Notes under the pieces: generated by a model
Databases searched by the model: none
What the model was told of the DNA's origin: nothing
The model's input: only the letters and a program-made list of their open reading frames with translations
Made by a program: the position numbers and the translations under genes
NCBI GenBank assembly: GCA_003154775.1
Contig: PMES01000025.1
Span: 1-45,420 of the forward strand
DNA from: Acidobacteriota bacterium
Lineage (GTDB): Bacteria; Acidobacteriota; Terriglobia; Acidiferrales; UBA7541
Direction of reading: 5' to 3'
DNA length: 45,420 nt
In this document: positions 17,652-25,884 of the stretch, one piece after another
Numbering within the stretch: the first letter of the stretch is position 1
Layout of the letters: each line of letters opens with the position of its first letter

Positions 17652-18540
17652 GGGCTTTCTCCTTCAGCGGCTCGACGCTGTGCGCAGCCGCGAATTTGAC
17701 AATCCTTGCCAGTGTCGCCGGACCAATGGCTTGCGCCGCATCGCACTTCGGTTTGGGCGCATCGAGCCGGTCGCTCGCCACTTCGATGATCAATCCGTGG
17801 CACCCGAATTCCACCGCTGCGCGGCTGGCCGGCTCGACCATGGCGGACACACCCGTGGCATGGCTCGGATCCACGATGACCGGCAGGAATGTGTGCTCCT
17901 TCACCGCGGGAATGACGTTCAAGTCAAGGACGTACCGCGAGTATTCGCCCGAGGGATATGCCTTGATTCCCCTCTCACACAGGACAATATTGAAATTTCC
18001 TTCCTTGGCGAGGTATTCCGCCGCGCCGAGCCATTCGCAAAGGTTTGCCGCCATTCCGCGTTTCAACAGCACGGGCTTGCCGCTGCGGCCAGCTTCCACC
18101 AGCAAGGTGTAGTTCTGCATATTGCGCGAACCGATTTGCAGCATATCGGCGTGTTCGGCGACTTGCTCGATCTGCCGGGCGTCCATCACTTCGGTAACTA
18201 CCGGCAGCCCCGTCTCCCGGGACACTTCGCGCAGAATCCGCAGTCCCTCGAGGCCAAGTCCCTGAAAATCGTGCGGCGAAGTTCGCGGCTTAAATGCGCC
18301 GCCACGGAGCATGTCCGCGCCAGCCGTCTTCACCGCGCGGGCCACTTCGAGTGTCTGCTCGAAGCTCTCGACCGAGCACGGACCCGCAATCACCACCGGC
18401 CGCGGGCCGCCGAAACAAACTCGTCCGACCTGCACCGTCCTGGTCTCCGCGTTTTCGCCGGCAAAACTATCGGTCTTGCGGCTGATGAGCGGGCAGATTT
18501 TGGAAATATCTTCTAACCGAACAATTCCTGCGATCTTCAT
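17641..18540 (-). CDS. 3-deoxy-7-phosphoheptulonate (DAHP) synthase, type I beta
   Basis: A protein of 299 residues that joins phosphoenolpyruvate and erythrose 4-phosphate, the first step of the shikimate pathway. Visible family blocks: VVIAGPCSVES (metal Cys), MLRGGAFKPRTSPHDFQG, MLQIGSRNMQNYTLL, PVLLKRGM, and VIVDPSHATG (metal His). There is a short N-terminal extension but no chorismate mutase or ACT regulatory domain. The gene is embedded between RidA (122-base gap) and the binding proteins (11-base overlap), not with other aromatic-pathway genes. That suggests a dedicated isozyme for this cluster, but it could simply be the housekeeping copy. Confidence 0.9.
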   Translation of the reverse strand: MKIAGIVRLEDISKICPLISRKTDSFAGENAETRTVQVGRVCFGGPRPVVIAGPCSVESFEQTLEVARAVKTAGADMLRGGAFKPRTSPHDFQGLGLEGLRILREVSRETGLPVVTEVMDARQIEQVAEHADMLQIGSRNMQNYTLLVEAGRSGKPVLLKRGMAANLCEWLGAAEYLAKEGNFNIVLCERGIKAYPSGEYSRYVLDLNVIPAVKEHTFLPVIVDPSHATGVSAMVEPASRAAVEFGCHGLIIEVASDRLDAPKPKCDAAQAIGPATLARIVKFAAAHSVEPLKEKAHAV

Positions 18541-18662
18541 CGGAATCTACCTTTCCTCGACTTCTCGTTCTCCCGAAACAGGTGGGCCCTTGAGGATTCG
18601 GCTCGCCTGTTCGGCCCGTGGCCCGTGGTTGCCACGGGCAATCCTGAATCCAACGGCCGGTG
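18541..18662 (-). other. Gap with a short hairpin inside the directon
   Basis: The spacer holds an 8-bp stem GCCCGTGG (18621-18628) / CCACGGGC (18632-18639) with a 3-base loop and no T-run on either side. It is therefore not a clear terminator, and could be an mRNA processing or stability hairpin between RidA and DAHP synthase. Confidence 0.4.
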
Positions 18663-19154
18663 TTACCGCTTGCTGGCGTCGAAGATGGCCATCGCTTCCA
18701 TCTCGACGAGCAAATCCGGCCGGCAGAGAATGGCCTGAATGCCTGTGGAAGCCGGCAAGGGATCCAATCCTTGTTCCTTGAAAAACTGCGTGCGGGTTTC
18801 GTTAAAGGCGGCGTAGTCGCGCTCGATGTCCCGCAGGTAGCAGGTGGTGCGGACTACGTCCTTCCAGGTTGCGCCCTCGGCAGCCAGCAGGCCGGTAATG
18901 TTCTGGTAGGTCCGTATGGTCTGCGCCCGGAAATCGCCTTCATGAACGGTCTTGCCGTTCTCATCAATGCTGGCCGTGCCGGAGATCAGGAGGATGGTGA
19001 CTCCCTTGATGTCCAGCCGCAGCCCGCGCGAGAACGAAGACGGCTTGGCGTAATCGAAGGCCTCGTTCAACACGGAGTGGTTGGTGATGGCCTTCTTGGT
19101 GACAACTTCCGTTTCCTTCTCGATTGGTTCAACGGCTAGCTGTGGTGTGCTCAT
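18663..19154 (-). CDS. RidA/YjgF-family protein
   Basis: A protein of 163 residues. The RidA fold is recognised by ILLISGTASIDENGKTVHEG, QNITGLLAAEGATWKDVVRT, and the end block ILCRPDLLVEMEAMAIF, where the Arg and Glu match the active-site pair of imine deaminases. The N-terminus (about 35 residues) is longer than in E. coli RidA. The ATG at 19154 is preferred over 19181 because GGAAGGGAAAG precedes it. The gene starts inside the end of the propeller gene (26-base overlap). RidA proteins hydrolyse reactive enamines and imines; which one here is unknown. Confidence 0.85.
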   Translation of the reverse strand: MSTPQLAVEPIEKETEVVTKKAITNHSVLNEAFDYAKPSSFSRGLRLDIKGVTILLISGTASIDENGKTVHEGDFRAQTIRTYQNITGLLAAEGATWKDVVRTTCYLRDIERDYAAFNETRTQFFKEQGLDPLPASTGIQAILCRPDLLVEMEAMAIFDASKR

Positions 19155-20271
19155 GGACTTTCCCTTCCTTGTTGGATTCACGAGTGGTTTCCCGGATGCC
19201 GTGGCTCAGACCCGTCGCTGTGGCCACCCAGATGTCGTCGCCCTGAAAATCCATATTCAGGATGTAGTTGTGCGCGAGGGAAGTGGACGTTTCCATCGTC
19301 GTCACTTTTTTGTCCGGCGCAGTAATGACGATCTCTCCGCGGCCGGTTTTTGCGTTGGGCCGGTAGGTGACCCAGGTGTTGGTCTTGAAGTTCAAATAAC
19401 TCAGGCCTTTGTCCGTGCAGGCCCAGACTTCATCGCCGCGAGACTTGGGCGCGTTGATGAAGTCGGAGGCCAGACCGCTGTCCATGGACAGGTAGTTGTG
19501 CCAATTCCGTCCGTCATATCCGCTGAGTCCAAAGTAAGTGGACGCCCAGAACATCTGGGTGTCTTTGTTCCAGGCAATGTTGCTGACGATGATGTGAATC
19601 AAACCCTGGTTCTTAAACAGCACAATCTCCATTTCCCCGTCGGGGTCCGTATACGGTTTCCAATAACCGCCAGCAATGTCGTACTCCAGGATTCCGCCGC
19701 CCCAGATGGCCACGTACACTTTTTTCTCGGCGACAGCGATGCCGTAAGACCATGGTTCTTGAATGGGCGCATTTTTCTCGCTGAAGATGGACCATTCCCC
19801 CGTCCGGGTGTTGAACCGGTTGGTGCCGGCCGTCGTTGCCACCCATACGTACTCATCCTGAATAGCCACGCCGTAAGTAATGTCGTTTGCCAATCCGCTG
19901 GTCAGGTTCGTGTAATTGTGGAAGTGCCCTCCCGAAAGGCGGCTCAGCCCGCCGAACGTCGCGAGCCAGACATCACCCGAGGCCGGGTCGACGGCGATAC
20001 CCGTTACCACGCGGTTCGCTAGCCCGTCTTCCGGCTTATAGACTTTCTGGATCTTGCCCTTCTCGATCAGGACCAAGCCATTCTCGGTACCCGCCCAAAC
20101 GCGGTCGCCATCCACTGCAACACTCAGCACTTTTTCGTCGGGCATGCCATTTGCCGTGGTGAAGTTTTCCCAATGGGTATAAAGCGGAGGCTTTTGAGCG
20201 CATGCTGGCCCCAACAGCGCCAAGGATCCGACCACTCCAAGAAACCACCGCCACATCTGTTTGCTCTTCAT
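19129..20271 (-). CDS. Secreted beta-propeller (two-component-regulator propeller repeats)
   Basis: An exported protein of about 380 residues with a signal peptide (LLGPACAQ-K) and repeated blades of the Reg_prop type: VWAGTENGLVLIEKG, VWLATFGGLSRL, VWVATTAGTNRF, FWASTYFGLSGYDG, VWACTDKGLSYL, IWVATATGLSHG. In most homologues such propellers are sensor domains of histidine kinases; here there is no kinase, so it is a free periplasmic propeller. The start at 20271 has a GGAG site. It follows the YVTN/peroxidase fusion by 48 bases and overlaps RidA, supporting one operon. Confidence 0.8.
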   Translation of the reverse strand: MKSKQMWRWFLGVVGSLALLGPACAQKPPLYTHWENFTTANGMPDEKVLSVAVDGDRVWAGTENGLVLIEKGKIQKVYKPEDGLANRVVTGIAVDPASGDVWLATFGGLSRLSGGHFHNYTNLTSGLANDITYGVAIQDEYVWVATTAGTNRFNTRTGEWSIFSEKNAPIQEPWSYGIAVAEKKVYVAIWGGGILEYDIAGGYWKPYTDPDGEMEIVLFKNQGLIHIIVSNIAWNKDTQMFWASTYFGLSGYDGRNWHNYLSMDSGLASDFINAPKSRGDEVWACTDKGLSYLNFKTNTWVTYRPNAKTGRGEIVITAPDKKVTTMETSTSLAHNYILNMDFQGDDIWVATATGLSHGIRETTRESNKEGKVHEHTTASR

Positions 20272-20319
20272 GCTTGACTCCAAAATCACGTGCTTCTCAT
20301 TTCCGCCAAAATCTGCTCT

Positions 20320-22233
20320 CTACAGAGACTTCAAGAACTCGATCAGATCGTTCAACTCTTCCTTGGACATGTCCGAAGTCACACCGTGTTTGTCCTCTGG
20401 GTTGTAAGTAGTCCAGAGTTCCTCGAGCGACTTCGCCTCTCCGCTGTGCATATAAGGAGGCCGCTGCACGATGCGGTCAAGCTGGGGCACGTCAAATAAC
20501 CCCGAGGTGTCGTACTGATTGGCTGTGCCCACGTCAAAGCTCGTTCTTGCCGTGTAATGTGTCGCCGGTGTATGGCAGGTGTCGCAATTCTTCCGGAAAA
20601 AGATCGCTCGGCCGCGCTCCTGCGCCGGCGTCAACTCGCCATTCGCCGCAAGATGGCGACTGGGTGGCAGCGGGATGGATTTGATGAACGCAACCAGGTC
20701 TGCTAATTGCGTGGTGTTGAACCCCTCGGAATGAAACAGGAACTTGGCGATGCGCGGCCCGCACTGCGTTTCCAGGTCGGGATTGTGGCCGTTCCATTTG
20801 TAGGGTGCCGTCTCCGCTATTCCTCGCAACGTGCGATTGGCCACGCGGTCGCGCCCCAGTTGCGGTGTTTCCAGATTCCACGCGACTCCATCGATATGGT
20901 TGTCGGGGTGGCAGGTGGCGCAGGCAAACTGGCCCTGAAAACAAAAGCGCGCGGCATGAAACATCTGCTCGCCCCGGCGCAATTGGGTCAACTGCTTCGG
21001 GCCACCGAGATCAATTGTTCCGCGCACCTGCAAGCGCGGAATGTCCACCACCGTCAAGCTATCGCTCAAGCGGTTTACGACATACGCAGACCGTCCGTCG
21101 GGAGAGATCGCAATCCCCATCGGGTTCGCTCCCGTTTCCAGACGGCGCTCTACAATTTCCCTCGCCGAATCCAGCCGGTTCGCCAACTCCTCGGCGGGCA
21201 CCTGGTGCAGCCGGCGTTCCAGCTTCGCCGTATCGACCGCCGAAACAGTGTCGGCTTCGGATGAGGTCACCAGGGCGTGCCGCCCATCCGGCGTGAACGC
21301 CACACCGTTCGTTCCCGCATAGTAGGAATCCACATCGTCCAGCAAAATTTGGGTCACGCTGGATTTCGTTTGCGTGGCGCCGTTCGTTCCAGCGACCCGC
21401 ACAACCGCCATCCCATGGGTTAATATCCAGCCTTGCGCCACCTGAATCAGCGGGTTCAAATTCTTCGGCCGTATGAACGGCACCAGGAGATACCCACCCT
21501 TGGGTCCCGGCGCCTCGGCGATGTGCCGCAACTCCAGCACTCCCGGAATCTCTATGCGCTCAGCGACCCGCTGCTTTGCGGTGTCAATCACCACCAGTTC
21601 AGAAACCGGCGGCTCATTCGGCGAGCCCAGGTGCCCCAGCAGGTTCGCAACGTACACGCGGCGCCCGTCCAGAGACAACGACAAATGATGCGGCGAACGC
21701 CACGACGCCAGCCGCTTGATTTCCGCGCCGATGGTCAGATCCAGCAGCGACACGTCGTTCCCCATGCTGTTGGCGACGTACAGCACCTTCCCGGAGCGAT
21801 CGGTCGTCACGCCCACCGGACCCCAACCTGTCGCAAACGTTCGCCGCTGCGTAAAGCTCGCGGCATCGATTTCGCTCACGGTGTCGTCCCACTCGTTGGA
21901 AACGTAGAGCGTGCGGCCGTCCGGCGAAACGGCAACGTCTTTCGGCTTGTGGCCCACCTTCACCTTCGCGACCACGCGCCGCGTGCGCACGTCCACGGCC
22001 AGCAACGAATCGTCGTCTTCACAAACAACGTAGAGCTTCGTGCCGTCATGGGAGAATTTCAGTTCCACCGGGGTGAGGTAATTCTCTTGTGAAGCACTTG
22101 CTGCCGACGGTGTCCCCGCCTGTGCGGCATACAGCCGTGAAATTCCGAATGTCGCCACAATGGCGCTGGCGAGAACCAGGGAGCCCGCCAGAGCGCCAAG
22201 CCTCCGCAATCGAGTTGTGAGTTTCGCGCTCAC
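20320..22233 (-). CDS. YVTN beta-propeller fused to a di-haem cytochrome c peroxidase-like domain
   Basis: A periplasmic redox protein of 637 residues. A signal peptide or anchor lies at about 15-37. A seven-bladed-type YVTN propeller follows (about 50-405; repeats LYVVCEDDDSLLAVD, LYVSNEWDDTVSEID, AYVVNRLSDSLTVVD). The last domain is of the MauG/CcpA type with two haem sites, CATCH at 438-442 and CDTCH at 550-554, plus YMHSGEAKSLEELW. A propeller joined to a di-haem peroxidase domain is the arrangement of the fused beta-gamma subunit of hydrazine synthase in some anammox bacteria, as I recall it. GTG is the start, preceded by GGAGG; it overlaps the CRTAC1 stop as GTGA. Substrate unknown. Confidence 0.85.
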   Translation of the reverse strand: MSAKLTTRLRRLGALAGSLVLASAIVATFGISRLYAAQAGTPSAASASQENYLTPVELKFSHDGTKLYVVCEDDDSLLAVDVRTRRVVAKVKVGHKPKDVAVSPDGRTLYVSNEWDDTVSEIDAASFTQRRTFATGWGPVGVTTDRSGKVLYVANSMGNDVSLLDLTIGAEIKRLASWRSPHHLSLSLDGRRVYVANLLGHLGSPNEPPVSELVVIDTAKQRVAERIEIPGVLELRHIAEAPGPKGGYLLVPFIRPKNLNPLIQVAQGWILTHGMAVVRVAGTNGATQTKSSVTQILLDDVDSYYAGTNGVAFTPDGRHALVTSSEADTVSAVDTAKLERRLHQVPAEELANRLDSAREIVERRLETGANPMGIAISPDGRSAYVVNRLSDSLTVVDIPRLQVRGTIDLGGPKQLTQLRRGEQMFHAARFCFQGQFACATCHPDNHIDGVAWNLETPQLGRDRVANRTLRGIAETAPYKWNGHNPDLETQCGPRIAKFLFHSEGFNTTQLADLVAFIKSIPLPPSRHLAANGELTPAQERGRAIFFRKNCDTCHTPATHYTARTSFDVGTANQYDTSGLFDVPQLDRIVQRPPYMHSGEAKSLEELWTTYNPEDKHGVTSDMSKEELNDLIEFLKSL

Positions 22234-23978
22234 CGGCTGGAACCTCCAGGAGTCGCCGCTAGACGTTCACCCGGCTCGGTAATGGGCAGAATCTGGTCTG
22301 CTTTGACGTTTTCCAGTGTTTGCACGGTTCCACTCGGCCAATGGATTGTCAGTCGATCCACTTGCGTATGCGAACCCAAACCAAAATGGGGCCGCGGATC
22401 GTTTTGCGAGAGGTATCCCGATTGCGGCACATTCTCCACCATTTGCCGGAGATCGCCCGCCACCGCTTCGATGCGCGCTCCAAAACCATCGCGATTGCTC
22501 TTCGTTCCTGTCAGCTTCAATGTCAGCCAGTGGTTCCGCGCGCTGCCCGCCGGAGGTTTCGCGTGCAGCAAAATACCTTTGCCGCCCAAAACGACGATGA
22601 ACGCATCAACGTAGCCGTCGTTGTCATAGTCCGCGAAGCATGCGCCCCGTCCGACTTTCTTGGTCCTGAAGTAGCTCCCGGATTCATCGGAAATATCCGT
22701 AAACGTCCCATTGCCGTTATTGTGAAGCAGAGAATCTTCCATCGGGATGAGCCAGTGCAGTCCGCCATTGACGATGAACAGGTCTTTCCAGCCGTCATTG
22801 TCGAAATCCAGGAACCCGTCGCCCCAGCCCACATATTGGCCGGCAACCCGCGCGATGCCTGCATCCGCCGTTGTGTCGATGAAGAATCCTTCCTTGGGGG
22901 AATTCCGGAACAGGCGGTGATAGCGCATGTCGGAGACGAAGAGGTCCAGCGCGCCGTGGTTGTCATAGTCCGCGAAGATGGGTCCCATGGCCGAAGGCGT
23001 ATCGCCATTGGTGCCATACGCCACGTTTTGCTCGAGCGCTACGTTCGTGAAAGTGCCGTCATGATTGTTGTGGTAGAGGTAGCTTTCCATCTGGTCGTTA
23101 GCCACATAGATGTCCGGCCAGCCGTCACCATCAAAATCGCCCACGGTCACGCCCATCGCTCTCCCGGGAGGATTCGCGATTCCCGCGCGTTCGGACACGT
23201 CGGTAAACGTGCCATCGCCATTGTTGTGGAATAGTCGGTTCGAGTCCCCTTCGTAATCCAGCGGGCCGGCAAACGCTTCGGCCGAATAAAAGACCTTTTT
23301 GACTTTCGGATCGAATTTCAGGTAATTGCCGACGAACAGGTCCAACTTGCCGTCACGGTCGTAGTCCACAAACGCCGCGCCGATTCCCCAATGGTTGTTT
23401 TGCACGCCGGCTTTTTCGGTTACATCGGTAAACGTGCCGTCGCCGTTGTTGTGGTAGAGAATCGAGGAGTTCCAATTGGTGACATAGATGTCTTCGTAGC
23501 CGTCGTTGTCGTAATCCCCGACGGTCACGCCCATGGCAAAACCCTTGCCGGCCACGCCCGCTTCTTGCGTGACATCGGTAAAAGTGCCGTCGCCATTGTT
23601 GCGGTAGAGGTGGTTCGTCGCGTCCTTGCCATCCGGCTTGGAATGATCCGTAACGCCTTCGAGGTAGCGGCCGCTGAGAACGTAGAGGTCCAGGAGGCCA
23701 TCATTGTTGTAGTCAAACCAGGCGCAACCTTGTCCCGCGGATTCCAGAACCGAACTCAGTTTCTGCTCGCCAAACGAATTCACAAAGTTCAAGTGCGCTT
23801 TATCGGTCACATCCTCGTAAGTGGGATACTTTGAAACAGCGCTGGCAGGCACGCTTGGCGGTGCAGTGACCTTTTGCGCCAGCGCGAGCGATGCGAATGC
23901 CAGCCCTGCCATCGCCGTCAAGCCAAACAAACAAAGGCGGCGCGAAAACTTAGTGCGCGTGTGCTGCTTCTGCCGCAT
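22230..23978 (-). CDS. CRTAC1-like FG-GAP/VCBS repeat protein with ASPIC/UnbV domain
   Basis: A secreted protein of about 582 residues with a signal peptide (SLALAQ-K). Multiple integrin-like calcium-binding repeats (DYDNDGYEDIYVTNWN, DFDGDGWPDIYVANDQ, DFDNDGWKDLFIVNGG) alternate with HNNGDGTFTDV units. The C-terminal ASPIC/UnbV domain is shown by RDGFGARIEAVAGDLRQM, PHFGLGSHTQVDRLTIHWP and the following VQTLENVKAD. The start at 23978 gives 7 bases to the GGAG site and lies inside the HzsA-related gene end (29-base overlap). Such proteins often sit beside periplasmic redox enzymes; a scaffold or chaperone role is inference. Confidence 0.85.
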   Translation of the reverse strand: MRQKQHTRTKFSRRLCLFGLTAMAGLAFASLALAQKVTAPPSVPASAVSKYPTYEDVTDKAHLNFVNSFGEQKLSSVLESAGQGCAWFDYNNDGLLDLYVLSGRYLEGVTDHSKPDGKDATNHLYRNNGDGTFTDVTQEAGVAGKGFAMGVTVGDYDNDGYEDIYVTNWNSSILYHNNGDGTFTDVTEKAGVQNNHWGIGAAFVDYDRDGKLDLFVGNYLKFDPKVKKVFYSAEAFAGPLDYEGDSNRLFHNNGDGTFTDVSERAGIANPPGRAMGVTVGDFDGDGWPDIYVANDQMESYLYHNNHDGTFTNVALEQNVAYGTNGDTPSAMGPIFADYDNHGALDLFVSDMRYHRLFRNSPKEGFFIDTTADAGIARVAGQYVGWGDGFLDFDNDGWKDLFIVNGGLHWLIPMEDSLLHNNGNGTFTDISDESGSYFRTKKVGRGACFADYDNDGYVDAFIVVLGGKGILLHAKPPAGSARNHWLTLKLTGTKSNRDGFGARIEAVAGDLRQMVENVPQSGYLSQNDPRPHFGLGSHTQVDRLTIHWPSGTVQTLENVKADQILPITEPGERLAATPGGSSR

Positions 23979-25443
23979 CATTCTTCTCCAAAAGCGCAGT
24001 TGGTGTATCAAAACGCTTCAATGTGAGTGGCCAGCGGTTTTCTGGCGCCAGCGCCTTGTCGCCGTGGCATCCGGGGCACCCGTGCTGTTCCCCGGGGCGC
24101 GTCCAGATCCAACTACGTTCCGCCACAATCGTTTGCCCGTTGGCATCCAGGAGCTCGAAACGCACCGGTTGGTTCGCCGGCACTTCCACGTAGAAAGACC
24201 CGTCCTTCTCAACTGGTGCTTCGCCCAGGCTGCGCTCCCGGGCGCCCGTGCTTTGCAACGAAATCACGCGCACGCGCGCAATCGCTGCCGCCAGCCGCCC
24301 CTTTATGCCTTCCGAAGAAACGTAGCTGTTCAACGAAATGAAGTAGCCGGACTTGGACTCCATATTCAGCATGCTCCAGAATCGCTTAGGCACCGGATTG
24401 GCGACGAGCGGCACGGCCTGGATGCTCGATAGCTTTGCGTCGCTGTAGATCAGATCCCCATCCATTTGCTTTTTCAGATCGAAGGTGTACAAGTCGAATT
24501 TCGCTTGCGCTGCCCCTTGCGATGCGCTATTTCGGGAGACAATCAGGCTGCCGGCGGACAAGGGCCGCGGCGATCGATATTTCGCCGCGTGGCTGCCCAC
24601 AGCAGACTCGCCGGGATCACCCTTGCGCACCTCGGCTAAGGCGCCGCCCGAGGTCTGGCCGGCGTTGCTTCTCCTCACAAAGATGACGGAACCGTCTTCG
24701 AGTTCCGCAGCGTCGTCTCTTGTGACTGAAGATTGGTGTTCGCAGCGAAGGGTTTCCAGCGCGGCGCCGTCTGGCAGCAAGGTATAGAGCAAGCGCGTCT
24801 TCCCCGCTGCCTCGCTCTCCTGCAAGGGAGAGGAAGCGGAAGCGAGCACGCGCCCATCGCGCAGAACGGTTTCCAGCCAGAAATTGCCGGGGCCGAAAGT
24901 GATGCGATGCATCTGCGATCCATCCGTTTTGGAAACCGCCAGATAAGACTCGGGCCGCCCGCTCTTCAGGCTCTCCACAGTGAAGACGATTTCCCCGTCC
25001 GGGAGATACGCAGCGCGCAGGCAATCCTCAGTGCAATTCGTGATTTGGCGTTTCTCCGAACCGTCCGCGTTCATCTCCCAGATCTGCCATTTCGCGCCGG
25101 CATTTTTCTGGGCCGAAAAAAGTATCTTCGCGCCGCTGAAATCGATTTGCGGGTCCGCCGCCGCAAAGAACTCAGGTGTCAGTTCGAGGGGCCGTTTGGA
25201 TTCAGAGGGCAGGCGCGCGATTCGGCTTCCGCGCGGGAAACGCTGCGGTGCATTCCCGTCAAGAATTGTCTCCGCTTGGACAAAGAGAAGGTCGGGTCTC
25301 GGTGACAGCCTGGCGGTCCTCTGTGGCTGTGCTGCTTCACCTGTGGACCCGAAGAGCAAGCTCGCGGGGAACAGGCAAAGTGCGACTGCGATCGTTTTAG
25401 GAAGGCAGGCGAAGAACTTCCCTTGGCGCACCCCACGAACCAC
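23950..25443 (-). CDS. HzsA-related periplasmic mono-haem propeller protein
   Basis: A protein of 497 residues starting at a GTG with a signal peptide (about 15-38). The N-terminal two thirds resemble TolB/PD40 propeller blades (ILFSAQKNAGAKWQIWEMN, DGSEKRQITNCTEDCLRAAY, LPDGEIVFTVESLKS). A beta-rich region (RVISLQSTGARERSLGEAPV, then DGSFYVEVPANQPVRFELL) leads to one haem-binding site CPGCH at about 456-460 followed by APENRWP. This combination matches what is usually called HzsA-related, after the alpha subunit of hydrazine synthase. It is shorter than real HzsA and has one haem instead of two. It is the first gene of the directon, divergent from the hydrogenase operon. The reaction is unknown. 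Confidence 0.75.
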   Translation of the reverse strand: MVRGVRQGKFFACLPKTIAVALCLFPASLLFGSTGEAAQPQRTARLSPRPDLLFVQAETILDGNAPQRFPRGSRIARLPSESKRPLELTPEFFAAADPQIDFSGAKILFSAQKNAGAKWQIWEMNADGSEKRQITNCTEDCLRAAYLPDGEIVFTVESLKSGRPESYLAVSKTDGSQMHRITFGPGNFWLETVLRDGRVLASASSPLQESEAAGKTRLLYTLLPDGAALETLRCEHQSSVTRDDAAELEDGSVIFVRRSNAGQTSGGALAEVRKGDPGESAVGSHAAKYRSPRPLSAGSLIVSRNSASQGAAQAKFDLYTFDLKKQMDGDLIYSDAKLSSIQAVPLVANPVPKRFWSMLNMESKSGYFISLNSYVSSEGIKGRLAAAIARVRVISLQSTGARERSLGEAPVEKDGSFYVEVPANQPVRFELLDANGQTIVAERSWIWTRPGEQHGCPGCHGDKALAPENRWPLTLKRFDTPTALLEKNDAAEAAHAH

Positions 25444-25589
25444 CGAAACACCCCGAGTCTGGATTCTTCCTGACCGCTTTCAAAAGTGATGCCACGAAAA
25501 AGCGGATGCGCCGGTTGCCACTTTCCTACCCAAACCAAGTGCGGCGCGACGTTCGATAGCATCCACTTAACGACAGGGGTGGAACGGGA

Positions 25590-25616
25590 ACAATAATGCA
25601 AAAGCATTAGAATCAA
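25590..25616 (-). promoter_or_regulatory. Candidate leftward promoter of the haem/propeller directon
   Basis: On the minus strand TTGATT (25616-25611), a 15-base spacer and TATTGT (25595-25590) give a modest sigma-70-like match with a short spacer. A perfect dyad TAATGC-AAAA-GCATTA (25594-25609) sits between the two elements, where a bound repressor would block transcription. The predicted transcript would start near 25583, about 140 bases before the HzsA-related gene. Confidence 0.4.
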
Positions 25617-25621
25617 GGATT

Positions 25622-25659
25622 TGTGACGATAGTCATAGCGCGCAGTGACCCCCGTCACA
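25622..25659. promoter_or_regulatory. Two CRP-like boxes in tandem
   Basis: TGTGA-CGATAG-TCATA (25622-25637) and AGTGA-CCCCCG-TCACA (25644-25659) each match the CRP consensus TGTGA-N6-TCACA at 9 of 10 positions. Their centres are 22 bases apart, about two helical turns. They lie just upstream of the candidate leftward promoter and far upstream of the hydrogenase start, in the divergent control region. Confidence 0.55.
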
Positions 25660-25781
25660 ATGTCGCCCTCACTGCTGGCCGCCGTCTCACTCTTTTGCAC
25701 TTCTTTTCGAGAATCCGTCTGCCCTTCCACACTAGTTGAGCACCACGACAGAATTCTCATGCGAGACGGTGACGCGTGCCG

Positions 25782-25810
25782 TTGCAATGAAAAGCGGGAA
25801 GGAGTATACG
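25782..25810 (+). promoter_or_regulatory. Candidate promoter of the hydrogenase operon
   Basis: TTGCAA (25782-25787), a 17-base spacer and TATACG (25805-25810) give a 4/6 plus 4/6 match to sigma-70 elements. The transcript would start about 68 bases before the first hydrogenase gene. Confidence 0.35.
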
Positions 25811-25884
25811 AACTGCAGGTGATATTGGTGTGAATTTGCACGAGCGCCGGGCAGCGCTCCAGCCCGGAGCAGTAGGGAGCGAGA

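Noticed and set aside
16191-17699. A 502-codon plus-strand frame opposite the binding-protein gene
   Set aside because: Its translation is Arg/His-rich without domains, and the minus-strand gene is clearly recognisable and tightly packed with its neighbours.
18621-18639. Intrinsic terminator between RidA and DAHP synthase
   Set aside because: The stem has no T-run on the coding side, so I list it only as a hairpin.
19129-25443. Calling the redox genes a true hydrazine synthase
   Set aside because: The HzsA-like protein is short and has one haem motif instead of two, and no anammox-specific genes are near. Only the architecture is similar.
25645-25833. A 62-codon plus-strand frame before the hydrogenase operon
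   Set aside because: It starts within a CRP-like box and has neither ribosome site nor a recognised domain.
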